From the NCBI GenBank assembly GCA_003427395.1, contig BFEA01000018.1, forward strand, positions 1,584,098-1,648,097: a stretch of 64,000 nt of DNA, read 5' to 3'. The DNA comes from Chara braunii. Its lineage: Eukaryota > Streptophyta > Charophyceae > Charales > Characeae. The notes beneath the pieces are model-generated. The model searched no databases. It worked only from the letters and a program-made list of their open reading frames with translations, and was not told the DNA's origin. A program made the position numbers and the translations under genes. Below, in pieces: positions 43,086 to 53,969 of this stretch; position 1 is the first letter of the stretch; every line of letters starts with the position of its first letter.

Positions 43086-43485
43086 CTATCTCTTCTATGA
43101 TTTGAACCAGCACTTTCCAATCGTCCGACCCGTCCAGGAAAGCGTCCGGAATAGTGGGAACAGGCCTACCCCCTCGTGAATACGTCCTACACCCCAACGA
43201 GTAGAAGTAGTTAATCTCGTAAGCCCCCAGCAGTTGCCTCTCGAGCTGTGCGTGACCGACCGCTTCCTCCCAGCTATCCAAATATCCTGCCTCTCTATCA
43301 ACACCCTCTTCTACGTACAAGGCTATGTCGAAGTGGCTGGTCCACCAGTAGAAGGTATAGCACCACACATTTACCCCGCCTCGATCACCTACACTAATTC
43401 TTGCGGGTTCAAACTCCAAAGGCCTCAAGCTCATGTATTCGCCGCTCTCACAACTCTCTCCACAATCCGTACTAACACTTTTCAT
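43069..43485 (-). CDS. ORF G2 of array 2, 138 aa, paralogue of G1
   Basis: ATG at 43485-43483 overlaps the G1 stop as ATGA, and an in-frame TGA directly precedes it. It is clearly homologous to G1: VNVWCYTFYWWTSHFDIALYV against VDVWCYSFRLWTGDFDVGVYV (first 20 residues compared), and YFYSLGCRTYSRGGRPVP against YFYSLGYRTYPRGGRPAP. It looks globular and rich in Trp, Tyr and Phe. The family is not recognised. Confidence 0.6.
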   Translation of the reverse strand: MKSVSTDCGESCESGEYMSLRPLEFEPARISVGDRGGVNVWCYTFYWWTSHFDIALYVEEGVDREAGYLDSWEEAVGHAQLERQLLGAYEINYFYSLGCRTYSRGGRPVPTIPDAFLDGSDDWKVLVQIIEEIVQGDS

Positions 43486-43790
43486 TCATCCGCCCCATCG
43501 AGATAAGCGTCCGAAATTACCGGCGCCGGGCGACCACCTCTGGGGTAGGTTCGATATCCTAGCGAGTAGAAATACTTGTACCCGTCACCCCTCAATTCCT
43601 CCCGCGAACCGCGGGAGTGGCGTATCGCCTCTTCCCACCCACGAAGGAAGTCCTCTCCTTGATCTTGTCCTTCCTCTACATAGACACCCACATCAAAGTC
43701 ACCCGTCCATAGTCGAAAGGAGTAACACCAAACGTCAACACTTCCGTACGTACACACGCTAATCCATTTTGGAACGGCTTCTAGGCTCAT
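43482..43790 (-). CDS. ORF G1 of array 2, 102 aa, unknown
   Basis: ATG at 43790-43788. The protein is rich in aromatic residues (WCYSFRLWTGDFDVGVYVEE) and ends DAYLDGADE. Tandem paralogue of G2, which begins in its stop codon. The upstream 170 bases contain no ORF. No domain recognised. Confidence 0.6.
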   Translation of the reverse strand: MSLEAVPKWISVCTYGSVDVWCYSFRLWTGDFDVGVYVEEGQDQGEDFLRGWEEAIRHSRGSREELRGDGYKYFYSLGYRTYPRGGRPAPVISDAYLDGADE

Positions 43791-43859
43791 ACAGTATAAT
43801 CAAAGGAAAATTCCCTAAGTTCATATTTCCTTTTGGCCACTCGAGAGACCACCTCTATC

Positions 43860-44060
43860 CCGCAAGGAAAAGAAGCCTGTGAGCTCAGAAGGATCAAATG
43901 GACCAGAGAAGGAACGCCGTCTCACTCGGCTACCTTCCTGTCCTCCCCCGCTGAGTGACTCCTCCCCACTCCCGGCCTAGAGACTAGCCGCGGACACAGG
44001 TTATCCCCGAGGAAGGGTGGCAACCCCCTCCCCGGAGTCGGACTGAAATCACACACTCGG
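43860..44060 (+). repeat. Possible divergent zeta-like segment
   Basis: GGAACGCC, CTCGGCTACC, GACTAGCC and the hairpin CCGAGGAAGGG-TGGCAA-CCCCCTCCCCGG occur in the same order as in the zeta modules, with the GGTGGCAAC-type loop kept. The similarity is weak and may be chance. Confidence 0.3.
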
Positions 44061-44174
44061 GTCCGATGTCCCTCACTGAACCAACCTCTAGTCCTTAGTT
44101 AGCCTATCCGGTACCACGCCTCTACCCGGCCCACCTCAAGCGTGGAATTACCCGGGTCCCAGGACAAGATCCAC

Positions 44175-44411
44175 CTATTTATCAGAAATCACTAGCTTAT
44201 CTACTCCCTCCCCACTCTCCTCATCGTGAACTCTTCGCACTTCGTTTCCTTCTTCCTTTTCCGCCTCCCGCTGCCTCTTTTCTCTCTTGGAATCACTGGA
44301 AAATCGGAAAGTTAGAAAAAAAATGGGGTGAGAAGAGCGGAGCTTTAGGAAGAGGCTCTCAGGTAAGGTTGATAAGTATACGTACCTTGAGTCTTCAATA
44401 TTCGTTATCAT
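44175..44411 (-). CDS. ORF K2 of array 2, small acidic/basic protein, possible intron
   Basis: ATG at 44411-44409 overlaps the end of K1. A good intron lies within it: GTACGT at 44385, CTAAC branch-point-like sequence, and TTTTCCAG ending at 44296 (90 nt). Spliced, the protein reads MITNIEDSSDSKREKRQREA and continues as a charged chain ending VDKLVISDK. The intron is a multiple of three without a stop, so the unspliced frame is also open. Function unknown. Confidence 0.45.
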   Translation of the reverse strand: MITNIEDSRYVYLSTLPESLFLKLRSSHPIFFLTFRFSSDSKREKRQREAEKEEGNEVRRVHDEESGEGVDKLVISDK

Positions 44412-44868
44412 AGGCCCAATAGTCCCCCAATTTCGAGTCCGAGAAATCGGCTAGACACCGGTCCACCCAGGGTGCGGCCTCCGACCACTCGTCCAAGGTC
44501 CCCCAAGTACCCCCTTCTTCTCTAACGCCCTCGCTAAGATGGGTCGGTGTGTCTCTTTCTCCCATTCGCCCCGGTACCCGTAACACCACTCTCCTCTCCC
44601 CCAAGTCCCGAACCGGTCCCGTTTGAGAGTTCCGCTCCCTTTTGGGAGTTGGAACCGTCGTCAGCCCTCGCGGGTCGAGAACCGAAGCCCCTATCCCTTC
44701 TCTAGACACCCTCTTTCGTGCGGGACTTTGCCCCCGGGTGGGTGCCCTCCACAACCCGTGCGGATCAAGAATACTTGGCGACCCCCTTGGGTCCCAAATA
44801 GACAGCGCCCCCGGACCCTCTCGGCCCTCTCTCTCCTCTTTCCCTCTCCACCTTTCTCTCTCTACCCC
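44395..44868 (-). CDS. ORF K1 of array 2, 157 codons, unknown
   Basis: The frame is open between TAA (upstream, 44869-44871) and TGA at 44395. It has no early ATG. It contains a twofold LDP(R/H)GL repeat and a C-terminal part rich in Trp and acidic residues (GTWGTLDEWSEAAPWVDR). Low confidence that it is translated as shown; it may start by splicing. Confidence 0.35.
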   Translation of the reverse strand, partial: GVERERWRGKEEREGREGPGALSIWDPRGSPSILDPHGLWRAPTRGQSPARKRVSREGIGASVLDPRGLTTVPTPKRERNSQTGPVRDLGERRVVLRVPGRMGERDTPTHLSEGVREEGGTWGTLDEWSEAAPWVDRCLADFSDSKLGDYWAYDNEY

Positions 44869-45063
44869 TTAAGCAGACCCCCTTACACTATTTTCCCGGA
44901 CTGTTCTTCTTCCCACCCTTTTGTTGTTCTTCACCCTCATTCAGACCCCTCAAGCAAACTGTGCACCCCCTTAATTTTTAAGTTTTTAGAAATAAACATG
45001 CGCAAAAACCAAGCACACAAAAAGAAACTGACCTGCTTTACCCCTCGAAGGCCGGAAGCGGGA

Positions 45064-45730
45064 GNCGANATCGNAAGCNNGCCGGAGCGGACCTGCAAAA
45101 AAGCCAAGGAGACAAGCCCAATACCCAAAGCCCCTCGCACCCGACAAGCCCAACAACAGCCCCTCNCCCCCCAATAAAACTCTCGCCGATGCCGCTTGAG
45201 AAGAACCNCNTAGANCCNGATGAAGACTACCTTGAAGCCGTNTGCCGAAGGACTTGATGCCGAAAATTTGCAGAACGCCCCAGACTCTCCCTACCGCTGC
45301 CTGTCACGCTGGTCCTCCCNTTACACCGNGTCCTTTGAGCNGGCCNCGGCCGCGGGAGAAANGCTCATCCNTNGCAACGGCGCCNCTTTGTCCGNCAACT
45401 CTNCCGGNTCCCCTTGCCAACGTTCCCCCAACGATGCCCCGNCCCTTTNTGATANCGGCCCTCNCCCCGTATTCCTACGTTCGACCCGCCCGCTAAAANG
45501 TTCCCTATANNGAGGNCCGAATCGAGCCCCGAGGTGTTTGAGATCGCGCCCGAGAGGAGAGAGGGGGATGCGNNATCNCGGTTGGNGAACTCTGTCGGAC
45601 CCAATTCGGGCCTTAAGCAGGGAGTCGGCTGTGCATATTCAAAGTAAACTTAGCTTGACAGTCACTTGGNGCANAAGTCAAAAGCNGCCCAGGACTTTAT
45701 GAGCNAGTTCGNANCGNGTCGCGGCCANCC
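45064..45730. other. Region with about 60 ambiguous single bases
   Basis: Isolated Ns are scattered through about 670 bases, many of them in every line. This pattern suggests collapsed repeat copies or weak consensus. ORFs here are unreliable. Confidence 0.9.
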
Positions 45731-45954
45731 TTCGACTGACCCGTAGCGGACAGGGTGTCCCGGCACAGACCTGCGGAAATTGGAACCAAAAGCAACTCCA
45801 ACAAATGCCAAGAAAGTGTACTGCGGTGGGCTCGAGAGCATCGCCAGCCGCGTAGAGGTCCTGACTCGGAATCGGAGATGAGACCGGTTGTAAACTAAGA
45901 CCCAGACGAGCCGACTGCTGGACAGAGTGTAAACTCGGGTGAGGGGCGAGAGTA

Positions 45955-46190
45955 AACTGCAATGGTTCGGTCGCCCACCCGACTTCGACTCGAAACGCGA
46001 CAAAAGGTGAAAATGCGGATTTAAGCGAGAAGCCAAATAGCTTAGCCACCGACACGACTTCGACTCGAAACGGGACAAAAAGATGAGAATGCGGGTTTAA
46101 ATGAGAAGTCAAAGTAAACTGTAATAGCTTAGCCACCGACCCGACTTCGACTCGAAATGGATCAAAGGTAAAAAAAAACAAGCTCAAGTG
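45955..46190. repeat. Tandem repeat of about 78-90 bp, three units
   Basis: GACTTCGACTCGAAAYG, then GACAAAAGRTGARAATGCGG, TTTAAR and TAGCTTAGCCACCGAC recur starting near 45980, 46050 and 46141. Some units carry an extra GTAAACTG segment. Confidence 0.75.
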
Positions 46191-46439
46191 AGACTCCGGG
46201 CGGAGGTGATCTCGCACAGACTTGTCAAAGTTTCCTGACCGATTCGTTCAGCCGGCCTCTGCTCCCCTGCTTCTACCTTAAGCCCGGCGAGCGGAGGTCC
46301 GCTGCTGAGCTTCCGCCCCCACCCTGACCTCGGATCAGATACAAAAAGAAAGGAAAAATAGATGCCGCTCGAACACTCCTCGAGGCGTTCCCGAGCTGCC
46401 GGCCCTTCCTCCCACTTTTTCTGTCCCCTCCCTTCCCCT

Positions 46440-46580
46440 TTTTCCCCCTACTCCTCTCCCTTTTTCGCTCTCTGTCTCTCTCCCTCTCTTTCTCTCTCTT
46501 TTTCCCGCTTCTCTCTCTCTCTCTCTTTCTCTCCCTCTCTCTCTTTCTCTCTCTCGCTCTTTCTTTCTCTCTCGATCTCA

Positions 46581-46620
<40 letters not shown>

Positions 46621-46710
46621 ACTCTCTCTCCCTCTCTCTCTCTCTCTCTTCTTCCTCTCTCTTTCTCTCTCTCTCTTTCTTCTTTCTTTTCTCTCCTCCT
46701 TTCTCCCCCT
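46440..46710. repeat. CT microsatellite
   Basis: A long CT-rich run with interruptions, giving spurious Ser-Leu and Arg-Glu ORFs. Confidence 0.9.
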
Positions 46711-46719
46711 AGTTTTTTC

Positions 46720-49700
46720 GTTTCCCTGCGCCCGACACCCTCTCGTCAGTAAGCAAGGTAATTCGAAAAACAACAAACTCCCGCCAGCATAACTCTTCGC
46801 TCTTCTCAGTGGTGTGGTGTCGCCGTAAGACCTCCGGCCTCTCTCAGGTGACACTTCTGAATTTCTTCCTCTTTGCTGGGCCTCTGCGGCGCAAGCTCCG
46901 AGCTCGAAACTTGGAGACAGAGATCCCTGAAGTGCTCCTCCCTGCAGCTAGTAGGCGATCGCGGTGCTAAGGGACCTACGCAGGTTCGGTTCGGCGAGTG
47001 ACCTTTCTGCATTAGTGCGTGCGAGCACTCAGTCGTGGTATGTCCCGAGCTCTCTCCAGTCCGCCAGGCCGCACGTCCGTCGTTCCCTGTTCGAGAGTAG
47101 CGCTTCCGAGCTTTTTGAAGAGGCGCGCCACCTCCGCCTCCCAGGGTAACTCTTTCCCCCAGATTCTCTCGCCTCCCGTGCACTGTGCTGCCCGGGCATC
47201 TGAAGCGCCCTGCAGGACGACACCTCATCCCCTGTCTCCTCGTCAGTCCTAGGGCCAGACGACGACGTAACTCCGTGCGCAGGGCGTACGTTTGCTCCAC
47301 ACGCACGTGGCGAACGGTCCCGGGCGCCTACCCCCTTGCCTCGCCGTCGATCGCCGCTCCTCCTTTTGTGGAGCACCTATGGTTACTTCCGAGCAACCCC
47401 GCCCCGCGGCAGGCCCGCCTCGCTCTCCCTCTTTCGGGAAAAGCTAACGCCTCTTGAGCGCTGCCCGCGAGACCGCACGACTACGGCTTCCCCCGGATCG
47501 TTCCGGCCCGTGCTCACCTCGCTTGCACCGTCCTCTTCCTTCCTGGCACTGTCGCTCGGTGATTGCTTTGAACTCGTGCGCATACTCCCGTACTCCTCCG
47601 CGCTGGCCCGCGGGGTCGTTCGCACGTGCAGCACCGACTGATGGGGGCAAGTGCGCGTGTACGTGCGTTCTCCCTCGTGCGCGATCCCCTCTCCTTCCCT
47701 GGCGCTTACTTATATACTCCTTTCTCCCCTCCGTCGATCCGTCCTTCTTTTTTCCCCTCCAATCACCACCCCTCCTACTTTCCTGGTCGTACTTCTCACT
47801 CTCCCCGTTCTCCCGCCAGTTGCTTGTCAAATTTTTAGCTATTTTTCGTCAAATCTTCAATCTCCCGCCTCCCCAGTTCCCAAGATCGCATCCTCCGCAT
47901 GGAACTCAGGCGGGAATCAGAACCTTGGCCTCGATCTCTAGCTCCAGCGTCCCCGCAGGTGACGAGTACCAACGACCGATTCTCATCCAGGTGCGCGAGC
48001 AACTCACACTTCCCCCTTTTTGAGCGGTTACCAAGAAACTCAAGGCGCAAGAAGCCGAAAAATTCCAAGTCCCGCCTTCTTTTCCTAATCCCTCTCTGTT
48101 TCCCTCCTTCTCCTCTTTACTGATCCCTCACGTAGATCCCTCCCAGTAGGGTTCCTCGTACTTCTGGTAACGGACTGACGGAGTTCGTATCTGTGATCCC
48201 GATTCACCCCCTCCACTTTGTTCGTAGATTCCCCGATCCTTTGCTCACTCGGCCGTGAGTGCATCTCCCCGTGAACACCGTTCACATTCCGTGGTCCTCG
48301 AACCGCCGCCCTTGATGCCACCTGGGCCACCCCCCTTCGGCGGTTGACAAGAAGCCTGCGGCGCTCTTTTCATCCTCATACGGTTAGAACTCAGATATAC
48401 CAGCTCATTTTTTTTTCCCTCTTTTCAAGATATCTACGCCCAGGCTTTGGCGTGGATGGTTGGGGAGGGTAGCTACCCACTGTACTGCAATCGAGCACCC
48501 TGAGCTTCGAGAGACCATGCAGACTCACAGGAAAACGCTTCCTTTCACAAAGATTTACCATTTGGCCCTACTGTATCGACACAGTTCCTCCTGCTTCCAA
48601 AAAAAAAACAGGCCAACAGCGGACTCCGGACTCATAGCCAAAAACCCGAGTTCCCCGTGCCAATCTCTCTTCCGGGGGCGGCCACACCGGAGCCGCGGGT
48701 TTGTTCCCAAGTCTCATAATGCCCCAGTTCACGCTAGGTAAAAATGCCGGCCCCACTCAACCGCCCTCCTTCAAGCCGAGGTGACCCCCACGTCCTTTTC
48801 TCAGTCGAACCCCTTCGCTACAGGCGTGCCCTTCTCCCTTCGAACGTCTTGCTCTCGGATCCACGAGTCGCGGCTCTCCACCTCCCTCCTTGTTTTCCAA
48901 GATGGCTCGCCCCTTTCTCCTGCCTCTGCAATTTCCTGACCTTCCTCCTTCGCCCCCCTAGTTGGCAAATGCACGTGCGAGCTCTCCGCCTTCAACCGTC
49001 TTTCCTGCTTCCTTCAAGCAGGTGAGTCGTGGCCCCACCTACTTCGCTCGCAACCTGCCCACTGTAGACCCCCAAATCCGCTGACGGGGAAGTTGTCATC
49101 GCTCCGGGACCCATCAAGTTGCAGCCACTATCCTTGCCTTGACTGCCTTTTCGTCGAACGTTGCTTTCGCTGCAGCGGGTAATGGTGGAGAGGCCCGGCC
49201 TCTTCTCGTAGTCAAACCCGGCCCCTCACGGGTTCCTTCTCTCCGGATCTCTTGCGGACCATCCCAAAGTCCACCGGCAATCCAGCTTTTTAGTTGGCAT
49301 CGTACGATTCCTTCAGTACAGGGTGCACAATCAGCTCTGGACTGTAGCTCTTAATCACCGGGCCCGCATCTTTGGCACAAAAGACACGTGCTTTTGCTGC
49401 AAAATATGGAGTCTCGGTGTATTCCCTGCAACCTCCCACAACAGCTATCTCACCTGCCTGGCCTTTGTGTTTCCCTGGGGATAATTGTGGAACAAATGCC
49501 CGAATCGCGGACAAGACACTTTCGAGGCTGCTCCACAGCATCCTTGCGTCTATTTGCCCCACCTTGGCTTGTTCCGCTTCAACTTCTTCTCCCCTTCTCT
49601 TTTCTTCTCCCTTCACCTCCTGACTCTTAGTTGTTCGTTCTGCGCCGGCAATTCTCCCATTCGATCGATGGCCAGCTGCCGTCTCTGACGAATCGAACTG

Positions 49701-50400
49701 CAGTGCCGCGCCAGTCGGCTGATCCCTCGAAATAATGCTTGTGGTTGCAATATTTCATCGAATGGTGTAAATCAGAGTTTTGGCAGGAACAAATCGCGCC
49801 TCGCCGCTCCACAATGAATTTTGCGCGTGCTCGCATCAATCCCCTTTCTTCTTTTTCTCGTGAGGCCTCCTATCCCGGTGCTTGGCCCCTCATTCACCCC
49901 ACTGCTTTTGACTCGGCCAAGGTCCATTCTGACTTGCGCCGCCCGCCCCGTATTCTCTGTCTTTGACTCCAAAACTCCAATCTTTTTGGATCCGCCCGAG
50001 CCTGCTTGCGACCAAGGCGGGGACCGCTACTCCAGCCGATTGAAAGGGTTAGCATGAAGGCCCGAAGGCCCGAGGACATCAAAAACATCATACCTGCATG
50101 CATGCATACGTCAAAACCAAGCAAAAAAACAGCAACGAAGGAAAAAACGTTTTCCATTTTTAAAGAAAAAAACCATCGGCTGGTAGGCAGTCGCCCGACA
50201 ACCAGCCCACACCCCATTTCTCGACGTCCCCGGCGAGTCTCTTTCGTGACCCCTTTCTTTTTAACCACTGCCCCTAACCCAATGCTTACCCATGAAAAGT
50301 TTCTTCCGTTCCATCTCATTTCCCCGGTTAGGCTTCGTTGTATTTCTCTTTTTACTAGACTCGACCCTACCGTTTAGCCGCAACGCCTTCAATGACCCAC
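46720..50400. other. Interval without a recognisable gene
   Basis: Many overlapping short ORFs exist on both strands but none has a known motif. On the minus strand it lies downstream of integrase, where the 3' LTR of the Gypsy element would be expected; the LTR end was not found. Confidence 0.4.
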
Positions 50401-50403
50401 GAC

Positions 50404-50556
50404 ACATGACACCAGTGTATGGTACAATACCCTCCCAGGATTACGACCCATCGCCCCTTACGACACCCGTTTCTCTAACTGTGGTACATTATGGCGTATC
50501 ACCTTTCCCGGGACACGTTTTCCTAACTATGGTACACCATTCTTCTCCCCTTCTCT
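50404..50556 (-). other. Candidate polypurine tract and start of the 3' LTR
   Basis: On the minus strand AGAAGGGGAGAAGA (within 50556-50541) lies exactly at the end of the integrase frame. It is followed by TGGTGTACCATAGTTAGG and two further related segments (TAATGTACCACAGTTAG, TATTGTACCATACA) about 65 bp apart. A purine tract followed by TG is the expected LTR border, and the triplicate could be U3 repeats. No matching 5' LTR was found. Confidence 0.4.
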
Positions 50557-51725
50557 ATGCCCGTCTCCGTCTCCTCATCCTCCTCTCGCGCCTCTCTCTC
50601 TTCCGTTTTCTCTCCTTTCTCTCCCGTTTGAGTCTCAGGGCCATTCTTGACGCATTCCTCCTGTCGCTCAACCTGTATTCCCTTAATCGGCCAGCATCTC
50701 CGTCATCCTCTCTCGGTCGTTTCGTCTTCCTAGGGGTTTTTGGTAGGGTAGGTTTTCGGACCTTATATCCTTTCTTTGGTGGTCGAGAAGAGGCTCTTTG
50801 TTTGGAGGTCTCCCTTTTTTCGTGCGTCGCAGTCACCTCTGTGTCAATAGCCTCCTTTCCTTTCCGCTCCGGCTCCTCCCCAAGGGTCCCTCTTGATCGG
50901 AAGATTTTGAGGCGAGCCCCTGCTATAGGATCCCGTAGCCTACTCCCATCTAGTTCAGTGAGCATATAAGCCCCCCCATCCAATCTCTTTAGGACCCTAT
51001 ACAGCCCCATCCATCGGTTTGCCAATTTCCGGCTCCAGGTCTTTTCAAGTGACGAATCGTACATCAGCACTAGGTCGTTAACCCCTATCGGCGCCTTTCG
51101 GACCCACAGATTTTTGTCCCACCTATCCTTACTTTTTACTGTCTCTCTCTCTCTCGACATTCTCGCTAGCCGTGGTCATCCTAGTATCAAAGTTCTCGGC
51201 TATTTTTTGTATCCGTGCCTCCAACAATTCACCCCTAGACATGTTGGCTTTCCATGAGACGCTCGTCCAAGTGTCAATGTGGAATTCGATGGTAGAGGAC
51301 AATGCCTACCGAACCAGAGGGTGTAAGGAGGATACCCCGTACTGGATTTGACCGTGATATTATCGGCCCAAACTGCGTACCGCAAATACCTCGGCCACTG
51401 TTCCGCGCGCCCTTTGCACCATTTCGCTAGAGCGTCCACAAGAGTCTGGTGACCCCGTTCTACCGGCGCGTTGCTTTGGGGGTGATAAGCGGTCGTATAG
51501 GCTGCCCCTATTCCCACCTTTTCCAATAACACTTTTACCTTTTGGCTCAAGAACTTTGCGCCTCTATCCATAACTATTCCCCCGACACACCCGTACCGCG
51601 CGATATATTCAAGGAGAAATTCACTTACCTCCTCAGCTGTCTTCTTTTTAATGGCCTTTGCCTCTACGAACCCGGTGAGGTCATCCCGAGCGTTGATTAT
51701 ATACCGAAGTCCGCCGACCCCTTTT
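50555..51725 (-). pseudogene. Ty3/Gypsy integrase core and C-terminal part (frameshifted)
   Basis: Integrase inserts the retroelement DNA into the host genome. The second catalytic Asp (IVMDRGAKF) and the Glu (APVERGHQT) are 35 residues apart, as in DD35E integrases; the first Asp (HIDLVTMP) lies upstream in the pol frame. Three frameshifts break it: one at AAAAGGGG near 51725, one near 51300 after FGRHCPLP, and one in the GAGAGAGA run near 51165. The C-terminal module (ATG 51160) has NRWMGLYRVLKRLDGGAYML, which resembles the GPY/F module. It ends with a long Arg/Lys-rich tail. No chromodomain was seen. Confidence 0.8.
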
Positions 51726-53969
51726 CGGCATGGTTACTAAATCTATGTGGACCTTCTCTCCCGAAACCGTGGGAAGCGATGGAACTAAGGGTTCCTTGTA
51801 TCGAACCGTTGCCCTCTTCTGGCAAGCCTCACATGTTGAACAATACTTTTCCACTTCCGTGTATTGCTTGTCCCACCAATAAAGCCTACGGACCTTATCG
51901 AAAGTACCCTTCACCCCCCTGTGACCTCCAACGACCCCATCGTGTAACTCCTCTATGACCGCCCTTCTCTCCTCCGGATCGCACAACACCCTCATGGGTA
52001 TCGCAAACTTAGTGGGTCTTTTGAAGAGATGGCCTCCCCGCAGACAATACCCCAGCGCCTCTTGCTGGATTCTTCCAGTCCCTGTTTCCCTACCGGCCAA
52101 GTACAGTCCTATGTCTCGGTACTTCCCGTCGTAGAGATTTGCGAGAAAAGTCATTGGGCCCCCTTCTTCCCCTCGGCTGCTTCCCGCTATTTGTGGCCTA
52201 TTAGCGGCGACTTTCATTGTCTCCTCTTTGGCCATTGTCACTTCTTCCTCCTTAAGCCTAGGTAGGTCCTCCTCACGAATGGGAAGCCGGGACAATCCGT
52301 CTGCGACCTGGTTCTTAGTCCCCGATATCCTCTCGACCCTATAGTCGTAAAGCCTAATATGAATAATCCAGCGTGCGATGGTCGGATCGGTCAGCGATAA
52401 ATATTTTTGGAGGACAGCGGCCACTGCTGTCGGGTTCACCCTGAGAAGAAATTGTCACCCGTATAGGTAATGACGGAAAGCCTTTAGGCAATGCAGTACC
52501 CCTAACACCTCCTTTTTGAATTGGCTATAATTTCTCTCGGCGGGGTTCAAGGTCCGGCTTTCGAATCGCAACGGTCTCTCTTTCCCCTCTCCGTCCTTTT
52601 GTGACAGGAGGCCTCCCACCGAGTGAGGTCCCGCGTCCGTGGAAACTATAAAGGGGCGATGCTCCTCATCTTCGAAGAAAGGAACTCCTAGGACCTCTCC
52701 GACTTCGCGGAACTCCCCCTTTAAGGCTTCCATGGCTGCGACCTGTTCTTCTCCCCAAACCCATCCTTCCGATTTCCTAAGGAGTCTCCGAAGGGGTTCT
52801 GCTTTCTCTCCATAGGCTTTTATGAAGATTCTCCAGTAGCCCACAACCCCTAGAAACTGTCGGACTTCCGTTATGGACTTAAGCGGTGACGGCCAGGTCA
52901 TCAATTTCACTAATTTTTCGGGGTCGGGCCTTCGCCCATCCTTATCGCAAATGAACCCCAGTATCTTGATGGAGGACACGCCCCAACGACTCTTAGCTCC
53001 GCTTACCGTGAGGTTGGCATCATCTAACTTCTCAAGGACGTTTCTGACATCACTCATGTGGTCGGCCACGAATTTTGTCACCCCCGGGAAGACCTCCGTC
53101 TCATCCCGTTCGACCGACCCTTTTATCGGGAAGTCATCTAGGAAGACCTCCACCTTCTCCGGTATGAACTCCTTGAGGACCGTGATCATGGCCCTTTGGA
53201 ACACCGCTACCCCATTCGTCCAACCCATTGGTACCACCATCATTTGAACCAGCCCTAAAGGCGTATGCATGGCGGTCATGTGCTTGTCTCGGTAATCTAA
53301 AGGAATCTCATCATACGCCGAGAAGAGGTTGCAGATAGAATATATTGAGTGATCTGCCGGTCCTTCAGCTAGCAAGTCGGCTTCAGGTATGGACCCCACG
53401 TCTCTTATGGTGACCGCATTGGTCCTTTGGAGGTTTTGAATCCATCTCAGTTTGTTGCTACCCCCCTTCCTCAGAAAGAACCACTTATTGGAGTAGGCAC
53501 TCTCACAAGGTTCCGCGACGAACGTCCTGATCTTTTCCTTGATGAAGGCTACTATCTCCTCTTTCTCCTTTTGAGCGTACTTCCACTGAGGGCTATCCTT
53601 CCAAGGCACGTGCGGGACCGTGTGGATCCGGGCCGGCTTAGCATACCTTGGGTCGATTCTCCCTCTCTCCGAGTCATCAAAGGCAATGACCTTATCGCAG
53701 TCCCTTAAGGTCATGGCTATGAACTCTTTCTCTTTCTCCGTGAGATTCCCATCCCCTATATCCATCTTGGCCAACCTATCGGCCGTTATCCTTTGCCCTT
53801 CGGTCTCTTTCCTTTTCCTGATGATATCAGCGATCTCCTCCTCCGATATCGTAGCTTCCCTCGTTCTATCCCGGCTGACCGCGGCGGGCTTTACTTTCTC
53901 CGCCACGGTTTTGTGCTTCTTAACTCTGCCGGCTAGGGGGATACCTCCAAAAAAGACATACTCACGCAT
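51681..53969 (-). pseudogene. Ty3/Gypsy reverse transcriptase, RNase H and integrase zinc finger
   Basis: ATG at 53969-53967, in a different frame from the protease, which it overlaps. RT landmarks are NKWFFLRKGG, FSAYDEIPLD, MGWTNGVAVFQ and VEVFLDDFPIKG, where FLDD is the catalytic box. The RNase H part has FIVSTDAGPHSVGG and ends FRHYLYG. A TGA at 52455-52457 follows in place of a sense codon; the frame resumes as FLLRVNPTAVAAVL and continues through NQVADGLSRLP to the HHCC finger (GGHRGVKGTF, CSTCEACQK). Family knowledge places this in Ty3/Gypsy (Metaviridae-type order RT-RH-IN). The stop and the frameshift at 51725 make the copy inactive. Confidence 0.85.
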
